Source: CAZFCK01 sp964517355 (GTDB lineage: Bacteria; Desulfobacterota; Desulfovibrionia; Desulfovibrionales; Desulfovibrionaceae). Taken from it: DNA of 26,211 bases. A program made the position numbers and the translations under genes. Positions 6,436 through 14,578 of this stretch are shown here, in pieces; position 1 is the first letter of the stretch, and every line of letters starts with the position of its first letter. Under the pieces are notes generated by a model, which searched no databases, was not told the origin of the DNA, and was given only the letters and a program-made list of their open reading frames with translations. Where the stretch lies: contig CAZFCK010000040.1 in the NCBI GenBank assembly GCA_964517355.1, forward strand, positions 1 to 26,211. The letters run 5' to 3'.

Positions 6436-6534
6436 GAATCTCCTCGGAGAACGCTTCATCATAGAGGGAATGGCCGGGGGCGCTTGCTCCCGTACTCCCA
6501 TGTTTTTCCATTGGGGGGAATTACGCAGGGCAAT

Positions 6535-6564
6535 GCAATACGAAACGGACAATAAGATCGTCAA
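6535..6564 (-). promoter_or_regulatory. Candidate hisIG promoter
   Basis: On the minus strand TTGACG (6564-6559) and TATTGC (6540-6535) are spaced by 18 nt, between the rlmN stop codon and the hisI start. The -35 box overlaps a small dyad AAGATC/GATCTT (6554-6571). The match is moderate. Confidence 0.35.
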
Positions 6565-6576
6565 GGATCTTGTATG

Positions 6577-7683
6577 CTATATCCCGGCCGCTTTCAACTG
6601 CCCGCAGGCCGCGGCTATGTCCTGTCCTTTACTTTTACGCAACAATACGGTCATGCCGCGATCACGCAAGGCGTTTTCAAAGGCTTCTATGGTTTCCATT
6701 GCCGGAGCCCTGAACGGGGGCGCGCCGCCGTCTTGCGCCGGTCCCGGATTATAGGCGATGAGGTTTACCTTGGCCTTGCGCTGGCCCAGCAGTTTCACCA
6801 GCTGTCTGGCGTGCGTCAAGGAATCGTTGACCCCGGCCAGCAGGATATATTCATAGGTAATGCGCTGCCTGGGCTTCAGGGGATAGGCGTCCAGGGCGCG
6901 CATGAGCTTTTCCAGAGGAACGGCCCCGGCGGCGCGCGGCATGAGCTGTTCCCGCAGTTCCTGGGTGGGCGCGTGCAGCGAGATGGCCAAGGAGGCCAGG
7001 CCGCACTCGCCGAGCGCTTTCAAGCCCTGCGGGAGCCCGACGCTGGAGACCGTGACGCGGCGCGAGGAGAAATCCAGACCCTGGGCATTGGTCACGATGC
7101 GCAGACTCCCCAGCGTGGCCTGCGTATTGTGCAATGGTTCGCCCATGCCCATGTACACGATGTTGCGCAGTGGTTTCACCATGTTTTCCCGCTGCAGAAA
7201 GCGCCGCGCCACAACCACCTGGGAAGCGATCTCCCCGGCGGACATGTTGCGCGTGAGCCCCATGCGCCCCGTGGTGCAAAAGGCGCAGCCCATGGCGCAG
7301 CCCACTTGCGTGGACAGGCAGAGCGTATAGTGATCCTTCTCGGGGATCAGCACGCACTCCACAAGTTCCTTGTCCCGCAACCGCAACAAAAATTTGAAGG
7401 TCGCATCGCTGCTGCGGCTGACCTGAAGAACGTGGGGCAAGTCCGCGCAAGCATTTTCCGACAATTTGGCGCGAAATGATTTGGAAAGGTTGGTCATGGC
7501 CGCGAAACTGGTTTCGCCCTTTTGCCACAACCATTGCCAGAGCTGGCGTCCGCGAAAGGCCGGTTCGCCCAGGGAGCAGACAAAGTCCTCAAGTGCGGCC
7601 GGATCGAATTCCAGAAGATTGGGCAGCCCCCGCACTGCGTCCACAGGCGCGGGGGCCGCTGGTTCGGCTGATTCGTGCGTCAT
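6577..7683 (-). CDS. rlmN: 23S rRNA/tRNA adenine C2-methyltransferase
   Basis: A 368-aa radical SAM enzyme that methylates C2 of A2503 in 23S rRNA, and of A37 in some tRNAs. The iron-sulfur motif is C129-x3-C133-x2-C136 (C-A-M-G-C-A-F-C). The two additional cysteines of the ping-pong mechanism fit C110 (V-E-C-V-L-I-P) and C360 near the C-terminus, in R-K-S-K-G-Q-D-I-A-A-A-C. The N-terminal helical domain is complete. The start codon overlaps the stop of the upstream HD-domain gene (TAATG), so the two form an operon. Cfr is unlikely, because the neighbours are housekeeping genes. Confidence 0.95.
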   Translation of the reverse strand: MTHESAEPAAPAPVDAVRGLPNLLEFDPAALEDFVCSLGEPAFRGRQLWQWLWQKGETSFAAMTNLSKSFRAKLSENACADLPHVLQVSRSSDATFKFLLRLRDKELVECVLIPEKDHYTLCLSTQVGCAMGCAFCTTGRMGLTRNMSAGEIASQVVVARRFLQRENMVKPLRNIVYMGMGEPLHNTQATLGSLRIVTNAQGLDFSSRRVTVSSVGLPQGLKALGECGLASLAISLHAPTQELREQLMPRAAGAVPLEKLMRALDAYPLKPRQRITYEYILLAGVNDSLTHARQLVKLLGQRKAKVNLIAYNPGPAQDGGAPPFRAPAMETIEAFENALRDRGMTVLLRKSKGQDIAAACGQLKAAGI

Positions 7684-9011
7684 TAAGAAAGTTTTTCCTT
7701 GTCTTTATAGCGGCAGACATATTCCACGGCCTCGGGCACGTTGCTCACATCGCCGCGAATCTGTGCGCGCAGCAGGGCCTCCCTGATAACGCCGACCATG
7801 GGACCGGGATGCAGTCCCGCGAACTCCATGATTTCATTGCCGTTCAGCAAAGGTTCAAGCATTTCTTCAGGTTCGTCGGCGCGTTCCATAATCTTCATGT
7901 TATGGTTGAAGGATACGTAACTGCCGTTTCTGGCCTTGATATTGGCGCGGGCCATTTCAATGATTCTCGGGTATTGGTCCAGGGCCTTGAACCGCCTGAT
8001 GCCTTTATCCGTCAGCATCGGGTTGAAGCGCGTGTGATAGCGCACCAGGTGGCAGATGAGGTCGATGTCTTCGTTCTGGCTGCGCATCCGGGTGAGGATT
8101 TTGCGCGTCACCCTCGCCCCCACCTGGGGATGCTGGGCGAACGTCCATTCACCGTTCACGTTTTCAGCCGTATAGAGCTTGCCCACGTCGTGGAACAGCA
8201 GGGCCAAGGTGCCGTACCAGTCGTAAGGCAGTTCCTCGGGATAATGCTTCATGGCCGCCAGCGTGTGTTCCAGCACCGTTTCCGTGCCGCCTTCGCTCGT
8301 GGACTGATGCACGCGGGAAAGCGCGGCAATCTCCGGCATAAGGCCGTGCAGCACCATGCTGTCGAACAGCATGCTCACGAAGGAATGCATGTTCTCCGCA
8401 TCGACTTTGCGCCATTCGTCCATGAAATCCGTGATGGAGACGTAATCGATAATCCGCCGGGCGTTGCGCACGATACTCACCCATGTGTTGGGGTCGATGG
8501 GCAAGTGATAATTCGCCGCAAAACGCATGGCCCGCACGCCCAAGAGGTAATTGCCTTTCAGCGTCTCCTCGGTCATGCCGCTCAGGCTGACCATGCCGCT
8601 GGAAAAATCCTCAAACCCTTCATACATGTCCTGAATGGGGGGCATAAAGGAGCAGGCCAGCATGATGGAACGCCGTTGCTCCCTTCCAAAACTGTCGAGA
8701 AGCCTGTCGGTGAAGCGCACCATCGTGGCTTCCGGATGCGAACTTTCCACCAGGTTCGTGGGGTAGAAGCGGTAATGGCAGCCGTTTTCCTCCAGTTCCG
8801 CGGTAATCGTGCGGTCCCTGGAAGGCAACGCATTGTTGAAGAGCCTGATCAGATCATCCACGCTGGCGTCCGTGGCAATGTCTATGTCTTTGCGCGACTC
8901 GTCCTGAAGCAACAAGTCCAACTGCAGACGGGGGTTGATGACATACGCGTCGAAACCGTTGCGCAAAATGGTGTTGCACAATGTTACGGCTTCCTTCAGC
9001 TCCTGATGCAT
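7683..9011 (-). CDS. HD-domain protein with degenerate poly(A)-polymerase/CCA-transferase head
   Basis: A 442-aa protein related to class II nucleotidyltransferases (PcnB/CCA enzyme family) with a C-terminal HD phosphohydrolase domain. The head keeps K-D-I-D-I-A-T-D-A at residues 41-49, the metal-binding D-x-D. The upstream G-G-x-V-R-D motif is replaced by I-N-P-R-L-Q-L-D (25-32), and the R-R-D-F-T motif by R-R-S-I-M-L-A-C (113-120). The HD motif is intact (H274-D275-V-G-K, with H249 and H294 nearby). The protein may therefore have lost nucleotide transfer and kept metal-dependent phosphohydrolase activity. A strong AAGGAGGAG site supports the start. It is translationally coupled to rlmN, which suggests an RNA-related role. 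Confidence 0.8.
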   Translation of the reverse strand: MHQELKEAVTLCNTILRNGFDAYVINPRLQLDLLLQDESRKDIDIATDASVDDLIRLFNNALPSRDRTITAELEENGCHYRFYPTNLVESSHPEATMVRFTDRLLDSFGREQRRSIMLACSFMPPIQDMYEGFEDFSSGMVSLSGMTEETLKGNYLLGVRAMRFAANYHLPIDPNTWVSIVRNARRIIDYVSITDFMDEWRKVDAENMHSFVSMLFDSMVLHGLMPEIAALSRVHQSTSEGGTETVLEHTLAAMKHYPEELPYDWYGTLALLFHDVGKLYTAENVNGEWTFAQHPQVGARVTRKILTRMRSQNEDIDLICHLVRYHTRFNPMLTDKGIRRFKALDQYPRIIEMARANIKARNGSYVSFNHNMKIMERADEPEEMLEPLLNGNEIMEFAGLHPGPMVGVIREALLRAQIRGDVSNVPEAVEYVCRYKDKEKLS

Positions 9012-9251
9012 CAGTCTCCTCCTTAAGAAATATTCAACGTCCGGAATGACAAACCTGCGCGGTATTGTGGTAGAGCAATCTATTGCTGCATCGGCATATC
9101 CGAGGGGCCGCGCTTCCGGCCCGCCAACGTCATGTTGAAAATATAAAAAAGTTCGCGAAATATACCGGTTAAAAGTTATGGTGATTCATGAGAACCTTTC
9201 CAAACGATTGTTACGCCGCCGGGGGCGAACCTATTTGAAAGTCGACAGCCT

Positions 9252-10523
9252 CTAAAGGATGCTTTTGCCCCCAATAAAATGGGCCTGTACCCGGCCACGA
9301 AGCTGCATCCCCATGCAGGGGGTGTTTTTGCCCTTGGAATACAGCGCATCCGGCGTCACTTCCCACACGGCGCGCGGATCGAAGAGCAGAAAATCAGCCG
9401 GATCCTGTTGCTCGAACCGGTTGCACGGCAGCCCGAACGCAGCGGCGGGCGCATAGCACCAGGCCCGCAACAGCGCATCCAGAGACATCCCGCCACTGTC
9501 CACCAAGTCCCACGTGAGCGCGAGAGCCGTATCCAGACCGGAAATGCCGCAAGGCGCCTCCGCAAAGGCGACTTCCTTTTCATAGGCCGCATGCGGGGCG
9601 TGATCGGTGCACAACATGTCGATCACCCCGGATTCCAGGGCCTGGAGCACGGCTTGCCGATCCTCATCGCGCCTGAGGGGCGGATTGACTTTCGCCGCGG
9701 TGTTGTAGCCCTGCACCTTGTCTTCCGTAAAATGCAGATAATGGGGGCAGGTTTCCGCAGTGATCGGCGCTCCTGCGGCCTTGCCCCAGGCGATCAGCTC
9801 CACGGATTCCTTGCAGCTGATGTGCGCAAGATGAATAGGCTGCTGCAGATAGCGGGCCAGCAGCACGTCGCGCGCCACTTGAAAGCTTTCGGCGACGGTT
9901 GGCTGCCCCTTGAGTCCCAGGAGCCCGCTCAATGCGCCCTCGTTCACACCCGCGGCGGGTGCGAGCCAGGGGTCCTCGCAGTGGTCGATGACGCGCATGT
10001 CCAGGCCGGCTGCGTATTCCACGGCGCGACGGAAAAGTTCAGAGCTTTTAACGGGCAGGCCGTCATTGGAAAAAGCCTTGCAACCCGCCTCCGCCATATC
10101 CGCCATGGGGGCGAGTTCTTCCCCTTTGAGGCCTTTTGTCAACGCGCCGATAGGAAACAAGCGGGGGCCTTTGGGCCATGAGACGCGGGCGCGTTCAAGC
10201 ATATACGTCGTGACTGCGGCGGTATCGTTCACGGGCGAAGTGTTGGCCATGGCCATCACCGTGCCGAAGCCGCCATGGGCGGCGGCGCTTAGTCCGCTGG
10301 CGATATCCTCTTTGTATTCAAAGCCGGGCTCGCGCAGATGCACATGCACATCGATCAGGCTCGGTAAAAGCTCCAGGCCATGCGCATCAACTATTCTCGC
10401 GGATTCATAGTTCTTTTGCTCGTCGTAAGGTTCAAGCGAAAGCACTTTTCCTTTGGCGATCAAAAGATCCCTGGATTCCGCACGCCAATTGGCTCCCCGT
10501 ACTACAAGGTCCGGCATTGCCAC
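9252..10523 (-). CDS. pyrC: Dihydroorotase (class I)
   Basis: A 423-aa zinc amidohydrolase that cyclises carbamoyl-aspartate to dihydroorotate in pyrimidine synthesis. The metal motif D-V-H60-V-H62-L-R-E-P-G is present, and the C-terminal part has the C-T-D-H-A-P-H element with the catalytic Asp. The length and D-V-H-V-H-L-R-E-P-G pattern fit the class I/PyrX-like type. The start is GTG at 10523, because GGAGG lies 7 nt ahead of it; the ATG two codons on has poor spacing. It lies 183 nt downstream of pyrB on the same strand. The 240-nt gap below it (9012-9251) shows no gene. Confidence 0.95.
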   Translation of the reverse strand: MAMPDLVVRGANWRAESRDLLIAKGKVLSLEPYDEQKNYESARIVDAHGLELLPSLIDVHVHLREPGFEYKEDIASGLSAAAHGGFGTVMAMANTSPVNDTAAVTTYMLERARVSWPKGPRLFPIGALTKGLKGEELAPMADMAEAGCKAFSNDGLPVKSSELFRRAVEYAAGLDMRVIDHCEDPWLAPAAGVNEGALSGLLGLKGQPTVAESFQVARDVLLARYLQQPIHLAHISCKESVELIAWGKAAGAPITAETCPHYLHFTEDKVQGYNTAAKVNPPLRRDEDRQAVLQALESGVIDMLCTDHAPHAAYEKEVAFAEAPCGISGLDTALALTWDLVDSGGMSLDALLRAWCYAPAAAFGLPCNRFEQQDPADFLLFDPRAVWEVTPDALYSKGKNTPCMGMQLRGRVQAHFIGGKSIL

Positions 10524-10706
10524 GGCTCAACCTCCATATGTTAACCAAATGTGAAAGCGTGTTTTTATGTTGCGCGTACCTGTGAGGAGCGAACAATGAG
10601 CGTTGCCGTGGTCATCCCCGAGCCGCTCAAGGTCCACGTCACCATCCGCTCTTCGCCGACAGGGTATCCTCCCAGGAGAAATCTTATACTTGATGGAAAA
10701 CACCCC

Positions 10707-11648
10707 TCATGCTTTGCGCGTCATGTAGAGAAAAAGCAAAGCCATGCGTACGGCGACTCCGGCCGCGACCTGCTCGAGAATCACGCTGCGCGAAGAATCC
10801 GCAAGGCTGGATTCCATTTCCACCCCCCTGTTCAAAGGGCCCGGATGGAGAATTTTCACATCCGGCCGCGCATGGGAGAGATGCCGCGCCTGTAAGCCGT
10901 ATGTACGCGCATATTCGCGTAAATCCGGAAGCAGTCCGGCTTGTTGCCGTTCAAGCTGCAAACGCAGACACATCACGGCGTGCACGCCTTTCACGGCCTG
11001 TTCCACATTGTGAAAAACCTGTACCGGCCAGGTGTCCACACCCGGGGGCAAAAGGGTTTTCGGTGCGCAAAGCCGAACTTTGGCGCCCAGCATGGTCAGC
11101 AGATGCACATTTGAACGCGCCACGCGGCTATGGGCGATATCACCGAGAATGCAAATCTGTTTGCCCTTGAAATCGCCCCAGTGCGCCCTGAGCGTGAAAC
11201 AATCCAAAAGAGCTTGCGTCGGATGCGCGTGCCACCCGTCTCCGGCGTTGAGCACGGCGCATTCAAGACGCTCGGCGAGAAACGCGGCCGCGCCGCTTTG
11301 CTGATGACGCAGCACTATGGCGTCGGGCGCCATGGCCTGGAGTGTCAGCGCCGTATCCTTGAGACTCTCGCCTTTTGTCAGACTCGATCCTGAAGAGGAC
11401 AAGGCGAAGGTGTCGGCGGAAAGTCTTTTGCCGGCGGTATCGAAGGAAACCTTGGTGCGCGTGCTGGGTTCCGCAAAAAAAAGAACAACGCTCCGGCCTT
11501 TGAGCGTCGGCACCTTTTTTACAGCTCTCGTGTTTATTTCCTGGAAATAGGCGGCGGTATCGAAAATATGCTGGGTATCTTTTCGGGAAAGCTGGGTAAC
11601 GTCCAAGAGGTCTTTGTGCGGCCATTTATAGCGGTTGTCTCGTTCCAT
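10707..11648 (-). CDS. pyrB: Aspartate carbamoyltransferase catalytic subunit
   Basis: A 313-aa enzyme condensing carbamoyl phosphate and aspartate. It shows the carbamoyl-phosphate loop S62-T-R-T65, the H-P-T-Q motif (142-145) and H-P-G-P-L-N-R-G near the C-terminus. Length is normal for a catalytic chain. No regulatory chain (pyrI) is adjacent; instead pyrC follows, as in organisms where PyrB works with an active or inactive dihydroorotase partner. A candidate promoter with a dyad lies upstream (11704-11749). Confidence 0.95.
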   Translation of the reverse strand: MERDNRYKWPHKDLLDVTQLSRKDTQHIFDTAAYFQEINTRAVKKVPTLKGRSVVLFFAEPSTRTKVSFDTAGKRLSADTFALSSSGSSLTKGESLKDTALTLQAMAPDAIVLRHQQSGAAAFLAERLECAVLNAGDGWHAHPTQALLDCFTLRAHWGDFKGKQICILGDIAHSRVARSNVHLLTMLGAKVRLCAPKTLLPPGVDTWPVQVFHNVEQAVKGVHAVMCLRLQLERQQAGLLPDLREYARTYGLQARHLSHARPDVKILHPGPLNRGVEMESSLADSSRSVILEQVAAGVAVRMALLFLYMTRKA

Positions 11649-11703
11649 AGCGGCTCACCGGTTTACATCAGCCGTGGTTCACGGCGATTGTACGCAACAT
11701 TTC

Positions 11704-11749
11704 AATATGGCGCACAAAATCGCCACATTCAAACATCTCATGTGATGTT
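11704..11749 (-). promoter_or_regulatory. Candidate pyrB promoter with an upstream palindrome
   Basis: On the minus strand TTGAAT (11732-11727) and CATATT (11709-11704) are spaced by 17 nt, about 55 nt ahead of the pyrB start. The 18-bp dyad AACATC-N6-GATGTT (11732-11749, centre CATG) touches the -35 box. It may be an operator. The regulator is unknown. Confidence 0.4.
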
Positions 11750-11817
11750 TTTCCTAAATACAATGGTTTGGGACGTTTTCCAAGTGAAACCTCGACATGG
11801 GATCTCAGCGCCGCCTT

Positions 11818-12555
11818 CTATCGTGTCAGAGCCCAGCCCAGCCCGGCGGCCAGTTCGCCGCAGATAATGGCCGCGCCGAGAAAATCTCCGTTGCAGCCGC
11901 ATTGCCGTTGTGCAAGGCCATGCAAACGCCATATGCATATCCCAAGCAGTAAAACGCCGACAATGACGGCTTTCCAGGATACAAGCAACAGAGCGCCAAT
12001 GCCGCATGCCAGGAGAACGGGCGCAAGCATCGACGGGCGGGCTGCCGCCAGAAAATCCCTGCCCATGCCGGGGCGCCCCATTTCACGACACAGCAACGCC
12101 AGCACCGGCACCGCGCATCTTCCGAGCACAGGGCACCAGACCAGAGCCAGCGGTGCGTTGTGGTGAAGCATTTCGCGGAACAGCACGGCCTGCCCCAGCA
12201 ATCCGACAACCAGGCCGATCACGGCGAAGACTCCCGCGCGGCTGTCTTTGAGCACCTGCCAGAACTTTTCGCCGTGCGCATTGCTGCCCCATCCGTCAAT
12301 GACATCGGCGAGACCGTCCCAGTGCAGCCCCCGGGTCAAGTAGACGTTGAGGGCCAGCAGCAGCCATGCCGCAATCCATGAGGATTCCGGCAGGACACCA
12401 AGCCAATGGGGCATAGCGAGGGCGAGACCGAGCACTCCGCCGACGGCGGGAAACCAGAACATACTGGCGCCCAAGTCTCTGCCGCACGCCATCCGCGCCG
12501 GGGCAAGCCCGGTGCAAAAGCTGAGGGCTAGCAAAAAGAAACGCGGCGCTCCCAT
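11818..12555 (-). CDS. cobS: Adenosylcobinamide-GDP ribazoletransferase (cobalamin synthase)
   Basis: A 245-aa integral membrane enzyme that joins adenosylcobinamide-GDP with alpha-ribazole in the last steps of vitamin B12 synthesis. Family motifs are R-G-L-H-W-D-G-L-A-D (75-84) continuing to D-G-W-G-S, D-S-R-A-G-V-F-A further on, and a C-terminal G-C-N-G-D-F-L-G-A. Several hydrophobic helices are visible (about 34-50, 59-73, 112-127, 177-205). It begins 3 nt after the stop codon of the upstream SAM hydrolase gene, so the two are co-transcribed. Desulfovibrio species make corrinoids, so the gene fits. Confidence 0.95.
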   Translation of the reverse strand: MGAPRFFLLALSFCTGLAPARMACGRDLGASMFWFPAVGGVLGLALAMPHWLGVLPESSWIAAWLLLALNVYLTRGLHWDGLADVIDGWGSNAHGEKFWQVLKDSRAGVFAVIGLVVGLLGQAVLFREMLHHNAPLALVWCPVLGRCAVPVLALLCREMGRPGMGRDFLAAARPSMLAPVLLACGIGALLLVSWKAVIVGVLLLGICIWRLHGLAQRQCGCNGDFLGAAIICGELAAGLGWALTR

Positions 12556-12558
12556 GAA

Positions 12559-13341
12559 TTACGCGGAAACGGTCAAGAAAAGAGCGTCGCCGGGCGCAAG
12601 CGATACGTGATCCGCAGCCCTGCCCATATTCATCGAAAGTTCGAAATACCCCTGACTTCCGGCGACAAGCCCCACCGCCCCTTTAGGGATATCGTAATAC
12701 GATTGCGCGCGGTGTACGGGAAAAGTGTTCGACCCGACGCGTAATTCAAGGGTCCCCCGCAACCGGGCGTCCCAGCTTTGGATAGCGAGATTGCTGATCA
12801 CATTGCCGAAATGATCGACGTGCAGCACATGCCCCTGAACTGCGCCAGCGGTTTCCCGCGCAGCGCTCACCGGCAATCGCACCATGGATTCGAGAGGCAC
12901 CTCGGCGCCCAGTGACTCGGGACTATCGCCGAGGTAAAGGTGCGCGGCCAGGGAAGAAAAGATATCTCTACCGTGGAACGTGGAACTGCCGCCGGCCAGG
13001 CAGGAGCGCGTCAAATCAAAGAGGCGCGCGTCGGCGCATTGTTGGACGACAGAACACAACAGGCCGTTGTCGGGAGCCAGGAAAAGCATGGAATGCGCTT
13101 CAAGGCAGAGAATGCGCCGTGAACCGCCCACGCCGGGATCGACCACGGCCATGAAAATCGTGCCTTCGGGAAAATACCCGTAGCTGGCGTTTAAAAAAAA
13201 GCCAGCTTGCTCCAGCCCGTAGGGGGAGATGCCGTGCGTCAAGTCCACAATGCGGCAATCGGGCGCATGTGAAAGAAGTACGCCTTTCATCTGCCCCACA
13301 TAGGGGTCACCCAGTCCAAAATCCGTCATAAGTACGATCAT
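12559..13341 (-). CDS. SAM hydroxide adenosyltransferase (DUF62 family)
   Basis: A 260-aa protein of the DUF62 family, which hydrolyses S-adenosylmethionine to adenosine and methionine and is related to fluorinases and chlorinases. Typical features are the N-terminal L-M-T-D-F-G-L-G-D-P-Y-V, D-P-G-V-G-G-S-R near residue 89, A-P-D-N-G-L-L, and the C-terminal D-x-F-G-N-V-I-S-N. The start at 13341 gives the normal family N-terminus with an AGGAAG site; an upstream extension is rejected. It lies between rex and cobS. A link between SAM turnover and cobalamin is possible but unproved. Confidence 0.9.
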   Translation of the reverse strand: MIVLMTDFGLGDPYVGQMKGVLLSHAPDCRIVDLTHGISPYGLEQAGFFLNASYGYFPEGTIFMAVVDPGVGGSRRILCLEAHSMLFLAPDNGLLCSVVQQCADARLFDLTRSCLAGGSSTFHGRDIFSSLAAHLYLGDSPESLGAEVPLESMVRLPVSAARETAGAVQGHVLHVDHFGNVISNLAIQSWDARLRGTLELRVGSNTFPVHRAQSYYDIPKGAVGLVAGSQGYFELSMNMGRAADHVSLAPGDALFLTVSA

Positions 13342-13435
13342 GGAATGCTTCCTGCGCGGAAAGAAAAAATGGAGTAGTGGAATAATGGCCGCTGCCATGA
13401 CCCCTTTAAGCGCAAAAAGGGCGTGCCGCAAGGGC

Positions 13436-14089
13436 TCAGGTGCCGCTTTTTTCCTTACTGAGGGTGAGATTGAAGGCAAGGCTGTAGAGATGGTGAAAGA
13501 AATCAACGTATTCTACGAAGACATTATCCGGAACGGTAATACGAGCGGGTGCGAAACTCAGCAAGCCGGTAATGCCCGCGTTCACGAGATGGTTCGCGGC
13601 GCGCTGCGCCCTTTCGGGCGGCGTGGTGATGACGCCGACTTCAATGCCGAGTTGATCGACTTTGTCTTTTAAACGTTTGGTGCATTGAACTTCAAGACCG
13701 GAAACTTCCTCGCCGATTTTGAAGGGATCGCAGTCGAACGCGGCGATGATATTGAAGCCCCGAAGTCTGAACTCCTTATGGTTCAACAAGGCGCGTCCCA
13801 GGTTGCCGACGCCGACCAGGGCGGCGTTCCAGATCCGGTCCACTCCGAGAGAGCGCTTGATGGAGCTGTTGAGGTCCTGCACATAGTAGCCGACCCCTCG
13901 AACGCCGAACTCGCCAAAGTACGCAAGATCTTTTCTTATTTGAGAAGGATTGACCGAGCAGGCCTTGGCCAGCATCTCGGATGAAATGACCTGCGTTCCC
14001 TCACGCATCAGGTTTTCCAGGACCTGAACGTATACGGCCAGGCGTTGGATTGTGGCTCGGGGAATGCGCTCGCTTTTTAAGTTGAGCAT
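13436..14089 (-). CDS. rex: Redox-sensing transcriptional repressor Rex
   Basis: A 217-aa repressor that senses the NADH/NAD+ ratio. The N-terminal winged helix (about 1-75) contains S-V-N-P-S-Q-I-R-K-D-L-A-Y-F-G-E-F-G, characteristic of Rex. The Rossmann fold begins with G93-V-G-N-L-G98 and has Asp119 in A-A-F-D-C-D-P, suited to bind the NAD ribose. The C-terminal helix for domain swapping is present. In sulfate reducers Rex controls energy-metabolism genes. Here it lies just behind the atp genes, separated from them by a strong terminator. Confidence 0.97.
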   Translation of the reverse strand: MLNLKSERIPRATIQRLAVYVQVLENLMREGTQVISSEMLAKACSVNPSQIRKDLAYFGEFGVRGVGYYVQDLNSSIKRSLGVDRIWNAALVGVGNLGRALLNHKEFRLRGFNIIAAFDCDPFKIGEEVSGLEVQCTKRLKDKVDQLGIEVGVITTPPERAQRAANHLVNAGITGLLSFAPARITVPDNVFVEYVDFFHHLYSLAFNLTLSKEKSGT

Positions 14090-14118
14090 ATGCGCCTTGA
14101 ATTCTTGTAACGGCTTCT

Positions 14119-14136
14119 TTGTGAAATAGTGAACAC
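14119..14136. promoter_or_regulatory. Possible Rex operator upstream of rex
   Basis: TTGTGAAATAGTGAACAC lies 30 nt before the rex start. The left half (TTGTGAAA) equals a Rex half-site; the right half matches poorly. Autoregulation is plausible but weakly supported. Confidence 0.25.
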
Positions 14137-14145
14137 CGGATGGTG

Positions 14146-14174
14146 AAAAAAGGAGGTCGCAGTGCGACCTCCTT
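14146..14174 (-). terminator. Terminator of the atp cluster
   Basis: A 12-bp inverted repeat AAGGAGGTCGCA/TGCGACCTCCTT (14150-14174) followed on the minus strand by a T run, 27 nt past the atpE stop codon. It separates atpE from rex. Confidence 0.9.
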
Positions 14175-14200
14175 CGTATACACTCGTACTCGGGTCGCTA

Positions 14201-14512
14201 CTACAGGATGAGCATGAGGTTGACGACCAGAGCGTAAATGGCCAGAGATTCGACGAAGGCCAGACCCAGAATCAGGGTAACCATGATCTTACCACCGGCC
14301 TCGGGATTGCGCGCGGTGCCTTCACAAGCGGCCTTGAGGCCCATGCCCTGACCCAGACCACAACCGGCGGCGGCGATAGCCATGCCAAGAGCGGCGCCCA
14401 GTTTGATCAGGCCTTCGTTGATGGAGCCGCCGGCGTCTTCAGAAGCCATGGCGAGGCTGGCAACGGCGAGCAGGGCAACGGTGTTCAGGATGGTCAGAAA
14501 CATTTTACGCAT
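14201..14512 (-). CDS. atpE: F0F1 ATP synthase subunit c
   Basis: A 103-aa subunit of the rotating c-ring. Residues 1-23 look like a signal sequence (K near the start, a hydrophobic core, A-M-A before S-E-D), an extension absent from most c subunits. Two transmembrane hairpin helices follow (about 37-62 and 75-102), joined by the polar loop A-R-N-P-E. The ion-binding carboxylate is Glu88, in F-V-E-S-L-A-I-Y. Gln55, Ser89 and Tyr93 stand where Na+-binding c subunits have their other ligands. It is the last gene of the atp cluster. Confidence 0.95.
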   Translation of the reverse strand: MRKMFLTILNTVALLAVASLAMASEDAGGSINEGLIKLGAALGMAIAAAGCGLGQGMGLKAACEGTARNPEAGGKIMVTLILGLAFVESLAIYALVVNLMLIL

Positions 14513-14578
14513 AGGATTTGTCCTCCGAAAGTAGTGTTATTATAGTGGCCTTAGCCATTTCCCCAATATCGGTTGCGC

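Noticed and set aside
7476..9026. A 516-codon plus-strand frame opposite rlmN and the HD-domain gene
   Set aside because: It spans two well-supported minus-strand genes, and its product is rich in His/Gln/Arg as typical of antisense frames.
10524..10706. A possible small protein or leader peptide between pyrB and pyrC (a frame of about 26 codons on the minus strand)
   Set aside because: No ribosome binding site at proper spacing, no recognisable leader or terminator pair, and low complexity of the product.
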